This document shows, in pieces, positions 13,701-25,700 of a DNA stretch of 64,000 bases (the stretch's first letter is position 1; the number at the start of each line of letters is the position of its first letter). This DNA is from Asterias rubens. Taxonomy: Eukaryota; Echinodermata; Asteroidea; Forcipulatida; Asteriidae. The translations under genes were made by a program, and so were the position numbers. The notes beneath the pieces are model-generated. The model was not told the origin of the DNA, ran no database searches, and worked only from the letters and a program-made list of their open reading frames with translations. Location: the NCBI RefSeq assembly GCF_902459465.1, contig NW_022985820.1, positions 82,501-146,500 on the forward strand, read 5' to 3'.

Positions 13701-16700
13701 GGGTTTTATGTGGTATCGCACAGTGAAGGAAAGATTAAAACTCATGATTGTAGGAGTATTTGAGTGTAAATCATTTCAATTCATTTATGTGTTAAAAAAG
13801 GTCAATTTACATACAAAAATATAAAAGTGTAAAAGTATGGGTTTTTTTCAAAGAGATTGTGAAAGAGATAAGGAAGTCATAGTTCATAAGGAAGTCATAG
13901 ATACAGACATATAAACTGTGAAAACAACGCCAAAATAAACATTTTGTATTGAATGATAGAATTAGTAAAACAACTAACTTTGTAGTTTTATTTTCTAAGT
14001 GTAATTCACAATTGATGCAACAGGCTAGGAATCCTCAGTGCCATATACCATCCGAATATCACTTCAAGCTCAGCACGCCCAGGAGTTTTTCTGGACTTCA
14101 TTATGATTTCTTTTTTCTCTGTTTTTTTTTTACAATTGTTGAAAGACTAAACAACAATCTAAAGATGAGAGACACTAGATACCAACTTATTGGGTCCGAA
14201 ACCCCTAGTGAAGTTGCATTTGTAGTGATCTAAAGATTTTGAAAAGACCTCTAAAATGAAACTTTCTGGAAGATGAGTGGTTTAGCCTTAAGACCATGGG
14301 GGCCCTTCTGCCCACTGTCATGGTGGTTTCATGTTCTATTATCGCCAACCTCGTTCAGAATTTAACTTTATTGTCTCTTTCTGGGCAGATGCATTTGGTG
14401 TTCCTGGTGCAGATCATCAGTTCAATTATTACAGGTAATTATTGCATCTTTTTTTTATTTATTTTGATGTTTTCTTTAAAAAAAAAGATAGAATTACCAA
14501 TGGAAATTAAACGCCTTTATAGCTTAAAGTGAGATGACATTTTGCCTTGGGTTAGGGCCTCAGGCTTTGTGATGCAAAAATTATTTTGTATTTATTAAAA
14601 TATATTTGAACCAAAGAACTTCAATGGACTTCCAGGTTTTTCTTGTCCTTCTCTGATTCCTGTTCCCAGTTTAGGCAAAATGGTAGGTTTTCGTCATTTG
14701 TTTATTTATGGTCAAGTTGCAACATGACATAAACACGTTTGCTCTGACTACTACCAATCTGGTTTTGTTTGAATTTGATGAATTTCATACTGTTATTGGT
14801 TAAAAGTTCCTTGTCATATTATTTGTTTCCCTTTTTATTTCTGAAGGAAATATTCTGTACGGGGATCGGGTGGAGATGGTACTTTCCGATACCAGCACAA
14901 ACTCCCTTTTGGCACCTACTCATTCGTCTCTGTCTATGCAATACTCAACCCTGGACCTAAGAGACCATTCAACTTCTTTGGGATCCTGGATGAGGTGAGG
15001 ATTAGACTAATCAATTAAGTGCCGCCTACTGAATGCTTCGACCAATCACAGCCAAATGACACCATTCACTTTAGTTCATTCATCACTAGGGCCCAATTTC
15101 ATTGCTCTGCTTACCATAAGCAAAGATTCTGTGCAAACGTCTTAGGGTATTTCACAGATTAGCCAGGAATTTTGGCTTGTGCGTGTGCGTACTCCATGCT
15201 ACTAGGCATTCTTTGCTTACACAGCTAGCAAAGAAATTTGGCGCTTGAACGTAAGCGGAGAATGGTGGCCCTAAGCGTAGAATTCAGTGGTAAGCAGAAC
15301 CATTAAATTGGGCCTGTATGTCAAGACATTGCTTTTATTGTTGATTCTTGGACTCATTGTTTTTCATTCAGAATATCTTGAAAATTACTACAACACAGAA
15401 ATTTGGTTTTGTTTTTAATATGTTAACATGTAAACTTAAAAGTTGTTTTACAATCCTGCCATTTGAATAAGACTCGTACTGATGCATCCATAGATAAAAG
15501 TCATCTCTAAGACTCAATCCCAAGTTCATACAAACTCACAAGCCTGTCATGACCAGCAAAGTATAATGACTTGTCCTTGAAAAAAAATCAAAACTCATTC
15601 CAATCAATTCTAAACCCTGAATGGTTTGATTCCCTACACAGTCCAATTTACAGAAATTAGAAGACTTTACGAAGGATGAGAAGCTCAGCAACCACACAGT
15701 ATTCTTTGGCCATTACCCTACGTCAACGATCATAGCTCCTCATACAAGGCTTTCTAACGCTCTACAGTAAGTATGCTCAGCATTCCCTTCTCATTCAACC
15801 CTACGTCAACGATCATAGCTCCTCATACAAGGCTTTCTAACGCTCTACAGTAAGTATGCTCAGCATTCCCTTCTCATTCTACCCTACGTCAACGATCATA
15901 GCTCCTCATACAAGGCTTTCTAACGCTCTACAGTAAGTATGCTCAGCATTCCCTTCTCATTCAACCCTACGTCAACGATCATAGCTCCTCATACAAGGCT
16001 TTCTAACGCTCTACAGTAAGTATGCTCAGCATTCCCTTCTCATTCTACCCTACGTCAACGATCATAGCTCCTCATACAAGGCTTTCTAACGCTCTACAGT
16101 AAGTATGCTCAGCATTCCCTTCTCATTCTACCCTACGTCAACGATCATAGCTCCTCATACAAGGCTTTCTAACGCTCTACAGTAAGTATGCTCAGCATTC
16201 CCTTCTCATTCTACCCTACGTCAACGATCATAGCTCCTCATACAAGGCTTTCTAACGCTCTACAGTAAGTATGCTCAGCATTCCCTTCTCATTCTACCCT
16301 ACGTCAACGATCATAGCTCCTCATACAAGGCTTTCTAACGCTCTACAGTAAGTATGCTCAGCATTCCCTTCTCATTCTACCCTACGTCAACGATCATAGC
16401 TCCTCATACAAGGCTTTCTAACGCTCTACAGTAAGTATGCTCAGCATTCCCTTCTCATTCTACCCTACGTCAACGATCATAGCTCCTCATACAAGGCTTT
16501 CTAACGCTCTACAGTAAGTATGCTCAGCATTCCCTTCTCATTCTACCCTACGTCAACGATCATAGCTCCTCATACAAGGCTTTCTAACGCTCTACAGTAA
16601 GTATGCTCAGCATTCCCTTCTCATTCTACCCTACGTCAACGATCATAGCTCCTCATACAAGGCTTTCTAACGCTCTACAGTAAGTATGCTCAGCATTCCC

Positions 16701-19700
16701 TTCTCATTCTACCCTACGTCAACGATCATAGCTCCTCATACAAGGCTTTCTAACGCTCTACAGTAAGTATGCTCAGCATTCCCTTCTCATTCTACCCTAC
16801 GTCAACGATCATAGCTCCTCATACAAGGCTTTCTAACGCTCTACAGTAAGTATGCTCAGCATTCCCTTCTCATTCTACCCTACGTCAACGATCATAGCTC
16901 CTCATACAAGGCTTTCTAACGCTCTGCAGTAAGTATGCTCAGCATTCCCTTCTCATTCTACCCTACGTCAACGATCATAGCTCCTCATACAAGGCTTTCT
17001 AACGCTCTACAGTAAGTATGCTCAGCATTCCCTTCTCATTCTACCCTACGTCAACGATCATAGCTCCTCATACAAGGCTTTCTAACGCTCTACAGTAAGT
17101 ATGCTCAGCATTCCCTTCTCATTCTACCCTACGTCAACGATCATAGCTCCTCATACAAGGCTTTCTAACGCTCTACAGTAAGTATGCTCAGCATTCCCTT
17201 CTCATTCTACCCTACGTCAACGATCATAGCTCCTCATACAAGGCTTTCTAACGCTCTACAGTAAGTATGCTCAGCATTCCCTTCTCATTCTACCCTACGT
17301 CAACGATCATAGCTCCTCATACAAGGCTTTCTAACGCTCTACAGTAAGTATGCTCAGCATTCCCTTCTCATTCTACCCTACGTCAACGATCATAGCTCCT
17401 CATACAAGGCTTTCTAACGCTCTACAGTAAGTATGCTCAGCATTCCCTTCTCATTCTACCCTACGTCAACGATCATAGCTCCTCATACAAGGCTTTCTAA
17501 CGCTCTACAGTAAGTATGCTCAGCATTCCCTTCTCATTCTACCCTACGTCAACGATCATAGCTCCTCATACAAGGCTTTCTAACGCTCTACAGTAAGTAT
17601 GCTCAGCATTCCCTTCTCATTCTACCCTACGTCAACGATCATAGCTCCTCATACAAGGCTTTCTAACGCTCTACAGTAAGTATGCTCAGCATTCCCTTCT
17701 CATTCTACCCTACGTCAACGATCATAGCTCCTCATACAAGGCTTTCTAACGCTCTACAGTAAGTATGCTCAGCATTCCCTTCTCATTCTACCCTACGTCA
17801 ACGATCATAGCTCCTCATACAAGGCTTTCTAACGCTCTACAGTAAGTATGCTCAGCATTCCCTTCTCATTCTACCCTACGTCAACGATCATAGCTCCTCA
17901 TACAAGGCTTTCTAACGCTCTACAGTAAGTATGCTCAGCATTCCCTTCTCATTCTACCCTACGTCAACGATCATAGCTCCTCATACAAGGCTTTCTAACG
18001 CTCTACAGTAAGTATGCTCAGCATTCCCTTCTCATTCTACCCTACGTCAACGATCATAGCTCCTCATACAAGGCTTTCTAACGCTCTACAGTAAGTATGC
18101 TCAGCATTCCCTTCTCATTCTACCCTACGTCAACGATCATAGCTCCTCATACAAGGCTTTCTAACGCTCTACAGTAAGTATGCTCAGCATTCCCTTCTCA
18201 TTCAACCCGTTCATTGGAATTCTGTTTCAAGGAAAAGTATTGGATCATGTTTAAAGGGAACTAGGGAAGGTATGTTTTAATCACTCTTAAACTTAATGGC
18301 AATAAAGATTTTTTTTAGAAGTGTACAGCAGCTTTTGATAGTATAAAGCATTTTGAGAAACATTTCACTTTTAAGTAATTAGTAAAGTGGTTATGTAAAA
18401 AGATTTGAGTTTTTATTCCCCCAAATGTGAATTTGATGTGAATCTTAGATTGTACTTCCTCTTGGGGATTATTCTTTCTACGTGGACATAACAGTTAAAA
18501 AATACTTGTTCACCTTCAAACACAATTTTTACATGTTAGTTTTATTTTATACATCTACATTTATATAAGGTTTAAACAAGTCAACGGTTCCAAAACCCAA
18601 AGGTTTACTTCGTCTTTATTGAGAAGAGTTAATGAATTCCATCATGCAGTGCGCACAGCAAGAATGAACAAAGCTCTTGGATGGGTAGGCAGGGCACACC
18701 AAATTTGATTTTTGAAGAGATGTACTTGAGGCATTCTTGGTTTTATCAAAACACTCTTCAGATTGGTTTGCTAGGAAGTTTTAACTTTTTGAATTGCAAT
18801 TCCTCTCTGCTTGCCTGAACCCCTCTTCTCTTATGTTGTATTTACTTCAAGGTCACTCTTTAGTCACCCATCCATGATTATCAATCAAATAGACGTTGTT
18901 TGAATCGCACATCCAACCATGCCAAATTGTAATTGAATGCTAATTGAGCGTACAAAGAATGACATGTTAATTTCACCTGTCATGGTTTGTGTAGCGTTGC
19001 CAGCTGGCAAACACAATGCATAGTAATGTCAGATCCATGTCATGCTGTATACAGCAAGGCATATTGAATGAATCAGATCAGTAATGATTAGAATCGGATT
19101 GATCAGGGACCAATTTCATAAAGCTGCTTAGCAGAAAATACTGCTCAGCAAATTATTATGCTAAGTTAAAAAAGGGTGGGGCACAAGTCACAACAATGTA
19201 TAAACTTAATGACTTTTGACTGGTAACTAGCAATATTTTTCTGTGCTTAGCAAGTTTTTATGCTAACATAATTTATGAAATTTGGCCCTTTTAGATCCAA
19301 TGTCATATCCATGTCATGCTGTGCAGAGAGCACATGGAATCAATCTGATCATTAATGATTACAACATTTTGATTGATCTTTAACTCATAAACCTTAGCGG
19401 TTCTTAGTTTTCACTCTATGAAAAGCTTCAAATCTTATTATCTCCCTTGCTAGGACATTAACAGGAATTCATAAAGAACAATCATTTTTTGACACTGAAT
19501 AATGCATTTTTCTTTTGGTTCTAATATTATATTAATTTTAGGAATGGAGTGACATATTTATGCGGTCATCTGCACAGCTTTGGTGGCATGGTTCCGCACA
19601 TGAACGCAGTCCAGAAGAATGGTGTGGTTGAGTTGGAACTGGAAGACTGGAAAGAAAACAGAATGTGAGTTATGGCCAAGATATGAAGTGTAACATTCAC

Positions 19701-22700
19701 AAAGCATTGTGAGTTATGGTCAAGACGTGTAACATTCACAAAGCATTGTGAGTTATTGTCAAGACGTGTAACATTCACAAAGCATTGTGAGTTATTGTCA
19801 AGACGTGTAACATTCACAAAGAATTGTGAGTTATGGTCAAGACGTGTAACATTCACAAAGCATTGTGAGTTATGGTCAAGACGTGTAACATTTACAAAGC
19901 ATTGTGAGTTATGGTCAAGACTTGTAACATGCACAAAGCATTGTGAGTTAAGGTCAAGACGTGTAACATTCACAAATCATTGTGAGTTATGGTCAAGACG
20001 TGTAACATTCACAAAGCATTGTGAGTTATGGTCAAGACATGTAACATTCACAAAGCATTGTCAGTTATGGTCAAGACGTGTAACATTCACAAAGCATTGT
20101 GAGTTATGGTCAAGACGTGTAACATTCACCAAGCATTGTGAGTTATGGTCATGCCACAGTGGATATGAAGATATAATGTTTAATATTCAGAGCAATGCTA
20201 AACCGCAGCAAATTGTGTGATCGATTTCTTTGGATGAGTATCAATTTGATGACAAAATATTTGGCAAATTTCAGAAAATGGTACACAATGTGTAACATAA
20301 CATCTACAAGATTGTAGGGCTTGTAGCTCCAATTGTTACCTGGACTACAAGATTGTAGTGCTTGTAGCTCCAATTGTTACCTGGACTACAAGATTGTAGG
20401 GCTTGTAGCTCCAATTGTTACCTGGACTACAAGATTGTAGGGCTTGTAGCTCCAATTGTTACCTGGACTACAAGATTGTAGGGCTTGTAGCTCCAAATGT
20501 TACCTGGACTACAAGATTGTAGGGCTTGTAGCTCCAATTGTTACCTGGACTACAAGATTGTAGGCTTGTATCTCCAATTGTTACCTGGACTACAAGATTG
20601 TAGGGCTTGTATCTCCAATTGTTACCTGGACTACAAGATTGTAGGGCTTGTAGCTCCAATTGTTACCTGGACTACAAGATTGTAGGGCTTGTAGCTCCAA
20701 TTGTTACCTGGACTACAAGATTGTAGGGCTTGTAGCTCCAATTGTTACCTGGACTACAGGATTGTAGGGCTTGTAGCTCCAATTGTTACCTGGAATACAA
20801 GATTGTAGGGCTTGTAGCTCCAAATGTTACCTGGACTACAAGATTGTAGGGCTTGTAGCTCCAAATGTTACCTGGACTACAAGATTGTAGGGCTTGTAGC
20901 TCCAATTGTTACCTGGAATACAAGATTGTAGGGCTTGTAGCTCCAATTGTTACCTGGACTACAAGATTGTAGGGCTTGTAGCTCCAATTGTTACCTGGAC
21001 TACAAGATTGTAGGGCTTGTAGCTCCAATTGTTACCTGGACTACAAGATTGTAGGGCTTGTAGCTCCATATGTTACCTGGACTACAAGATTGTAGGGCTT
21101 GTAGCTCAAATTGTTACCTGGACTACAAGATTGTAGGGCTTGTAGCTCCAATTGTTACCTGGACTACAAGATTGTAGGGCTTGTAGCTCCAATTGTTACC
21201 TGGACTACAAGATTGTAGGGCTTGTAGCTCCAATTGTTACCTGGACTACAAGATTGTAGGGCTTGTAGCTCCAATTGTTACCTGGAATACAAGATTGTAG
21301 GGCTTGTAGCTCCAAATGTTACATGGAATACAAGATTGTAGGGCTTGTAGCTCCAATTGTTACCTGGACTACAAGATTGTAGGGCTTGTAGCTCCAATTG
21401 TTACCTGGAATACAAGATTGTAGGGCTTGTAGCTTCAAATGTTACATGGAATACAAGATTGTAGGGCTTGTAGCTCCAAATGTTACCTGGACTACGAGAT
21501 TGTAGGGCTTGTAGCTCCAATTGTTACCTGGAATACAAGATTGTAGGGCTTGTAGCTCCAAATGTTACATGGAATACAAGATTGTAGGGCTTGTAGCTCC
21601 AAATGTTACATGGAATACAAGATTGTAGGGCTTGTAGCTCCAAATGTTACATGGACTACAAGATTGTAGGGCTTGTAGCTCCAATTGTTACCTGGACTAC
21701 AAGATTGTAGGGCTTGTAGCTCCAAATGTTACCTGGACTACAAGATTGTAGGGCTTGTAGCTCAAATTGTTACCTGGAATACAAGATTGTAGGGCTTGTA
21801 GCTCCAATTGTTACCTGGACTACAAGATTGTAGGGCTTGTAGCTCCAATTGTTACCTGGACTACAAGATTGTAGGGCTTGTAGCTCCAATTGTTACCTGG
21901 AATACAAGATTGTAGGGCTTGTAGCTCCAATTGTTACCTGGACTACAAGATTGTGGGGCTTGTAGCTACAAATGTTACCTGGAATACAAGATTGTAGGGC
22001 TTGTAGCTCCAAATGTTACATGGACTACAAGATTGTAGGGCTTGTAGCTCCAATTGTTACCTGGACTACAAGATTGTAGGGCTTGTAGCTCCAATTGTTA
22101 CCTGGACTACAAGATTGTAGGGCTTGTAGCTCCAATTGTTACCTGGACTACAAGATTGTAGGGCTTGTAGCTCCAATTGTTACCTGGACTACAAGATTGT
22201 AGGGCTTGTAGCTCCAATTGTTACCTGGACTACAAGATTGTAGGGCTTGTATCTCCAATTGTTACCTGGAATACAAGATTGTAGGGCTTGTAGCTCCAAT
22301 TGTTACCTGGAATACAAGATTGTAGGGCTTGTAGCTCCAATTGTTACCTGGAATACAAGATTGAAGGGCTTGTAGCTCCAATTGTTACCTGGAATACAAG
22401 ATTGTAGGGCTTGTAGCTCCAATTGTTACCTGAACTACAAGATTGTAGGGCTTGTAGCTCCAATTGTTACCTGAACTACAAGATTGTAGGGCTTGTAGCT
22501 CCAATTGTTACCTGGAATACAAGATTGTAGGGCTTGTAGCTCCAATTGTTACCTGGACTACAAGATTGTAGGGCTTGTAGCTCCAATTGTTACCTGGACT
22601 ACAAGATTGTAGGGCTTGTAGCTCCAGTTGTTACCTGGAATACAAGATTGTAGGGCTTGTAGCTCCAAATGTTACCTGGAATACAAGATTGTAGGGCTTG

Positions 22701-25700
22701 TAGCTCCAAATGTTACCTGGAATACAAGATTGTAGGGCTTGTAGCTTCATTTGTTACCTGAACTACAAGATTGTAGGGCTTGTAGCTCCAATTGTTACCT
22801 GGAATACAAGATTATAGGCTTGTAGCTCCAATTGTACCTGGACTACAAGATTGTAGGGCTTGTAGCTCCAATTGTTACCTGGACTACAAGATTGTAGGGC
22901 TTGTAGCTCCAGTTGTTACCTGGAATACAAGATTGTAGGGCTTGTAGCTCCAAATGTTACCTGGAATACAAGATTGTAGGGCTTGTAGCTCCAAATGTTA
23001 CCTGGAATACAAGATTGTAGGGCTTGTAGCTTCATTTGTTACCTGAACTACAAGATTGTAGGGCTTGTAGCTCCAATTGTTACCTGGAATACAAGATTGT
23101 AGGGCTTGTAGCTCCAATTGTTACCTGGACTACAAGATTGTAGGGCTTGTAGCTCCAATTGTTACCTGGACTACAAGATTGTAGGGCTTGTAGCTCCAAT
23201 TGTTACCTGGAATACAAGATTGTAGGGCTTGTAGCTCCAATTGTTACCTGGAATACAAGGATTGTAGGGCTTGTAGCTCCAAATGTTACCTGGAATACAA
23301 GATTGTAGGGCTTGTAGCTCCAATTGTTACCTGGAATACAAGATTGTAGGGCTTGTAGCTCCAATTGTTACCTGGAATACAAGATTGTAGGGCTTGTAGC
23401 TCCAATTGTTACCTGGAATACAAGATTGTAGGGCTTGTAGCTCCAATTGTTACCTGGACTACAAGATTGTAGGGCTTGTAGCTCCAATTGTTACCTGGAA
23501 TACAAGATTGTAGGGCTTGTAGCTCCAATTGTTACCTGGAATACAAGATTGTAGGGCTTGTAGCTCCAATTGTTACCTGGAATACAAGATTGTAGGGCTT
23601 GTAGCTCCAATTGTTACCTGGAATACAAGATTGTAGGGCTTGTAGCTCCAATTGTTACCTGGACTACAAGATTGTAGGGCTTGTAGCTCCAATTGTTACC
23701 TGGACTACAAGATTGTAGGGCTTGTAGCTCCAATTGTTACCTGGAATACAAGATTGTAGGGCTTGTAGCTCCAATTGTTACCTGGACTACAAGATTGTAG
23801 GGCTTGTAGCTCCAATTGTTACCTGGACTACAAGATTGTAGGGCTTGTAGCTCCAATTGTTACCTGGACTACAAGATTGTAGGGCTTGTAGCTCCATATG
23901 TTACCTGGACTACAAGATTGTAGGGCTTGTAGCTCCATATGTTACCTGGACTACAAGATTGTAGGGCTTGTAGCTCCAATTGTTACCTGGACTACAAGAT
24001 TGTAGGGCTTGTAGCTCCAATTGTTACCTGGACTACAAGATTGTAGGGCTTGTAGCTCCAATTGTTACCTGGACTACAAGATTGTAGGGCTTGTAGCTCC
24101 AATTGTTACCTGGAATACAAGATTGTAGGGCTTGTAGCTCCAAATGTTACCTGGACTACAAGATTGTAGGGCTTGTAGCTCCAATTGTTACCTGGACTAC
24201 AAGATTGTAGGGCTTGTAGCTCCAATTGTTACCTGGAATACAAGATTGTAGGGCTTGTAGCTTCAAATGTTACATGGAATACAAGATTGTAGGGCTTGTA
24301 GCTCCAAATGTTACCTGGACTACGAGATTGTAGGGCTTGTAGCTCCAATTGTTACCTGGAATACAAGATTGTAGGGCTTGTAGCTCCAAATGTTACATGG
24401 AATACAAGATTGTAGGGCTTGTAGCTCCAAATGTTACATGGAATACAAGATTGTAGGGCTTGTAGCTCCAAATGTTACATGGACTACAAGATTGTAGGGC
24501 TTGTAGCTCCAATTGTTACCTGGACTACAAGATTGTAGGGCTTGTAGCTCCAAATGTTACCTGGACTACAAGATTGTAGGGCTTGTAGCTCAAATTGTTA
24601 CCTGGAATACAAGATTGTAGGGCTTGTAGCTCCAATTGTTACCTGGACTACAAGATTGTAGGGCTTGTAGCTCCAATTGTTACCTGGACTACAAGATTGT
24701 AGGGCTTGTAGCTCCAATTGTTACCTGGAATACAAGATTGTAGGGCTTGTAGCTCCAATTGTTACCTGGACTACAAGATTGTGGGGCTTGTAGCTACAAA
24801 TGTTACCTGGAATACAAGATTGTAGGGCTTGTAGCTCCAAATGTTACATGGACTACAAGATTGTAGGGCTTGTAGCTCCAATTGTTACCTGGACTACAAG
24901 ATTGTAGGGCTTGTAGCTCCAATTGTTACCTGGACTACAAGATTGTAGGGCTTGTAGCTCCAATTGTTACCTCGACTACAAGATTGTAGGGCTTGTAGCT
25001 CCAATTGTTACCTGGAATACAAGATTGTAGGGCTTGTAGCTCCAATTGTTACCTGGACTACAAGATTGTAGGGCTTGTAGCTCCAATTGTTACCTGGACT
25101 ACAAGATTGTAGGGCTTGTATCTCCAATTGTTACCTGGAATACAAGATTGTAGGGCTTGTAGCTCCAATTGTTACCTGGAATACAAGATTGTAGGGCTTG
25201 TAGCTCCAATTGTTACCTGGAATACAAGATTGAAGGGCTTGTAGCTCCAATTGTTACCTGGAATACAAGATTGTAGGGCTTGTAGCTCCAATTGTTACCT
25301 GAACTACAAGATTGTAGGGCTTGTAGCTCCAATTGTTACCTGAACTACAAGATTGTAGGGCTTGTAGCTCCAATTGTTACCTGGAATACAAGATTGTAGG
25401 GCTTGTAGCTCCAATTGTTACCTGGACTACAAGATTGTAGGGCTTGTAGCTCCAATTGTTACCTGGAATACAAGATTGTAGGGCTTGTAGCTCCAGTTGT
25501 TACCTGGAATACAAGATTGTAGGGCTTGTAGCTCCAAATGTTACCTGGAATACAAGATTGTAGGGCTTGTAGCTCCAAATGTTACCTGGAATACAAGATT
25601 GTAGGGCTTGTAGCTTCATTTGTTACCTGAACTACAAGATTGTAGGGCTTGTAGCTCCAATTGTTACCTGGAATACAAGATTGTAGGGCTTGTAGCTCCA

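Noticed and set aside
19566..20220. Long repetitive frames on both strands (13-residue periods such as [13 protein letters not shown])
   Set aside because: They arise because the 39-bp minisatellite unit is a multiple of three; the region is intron 7 of TMEM62.
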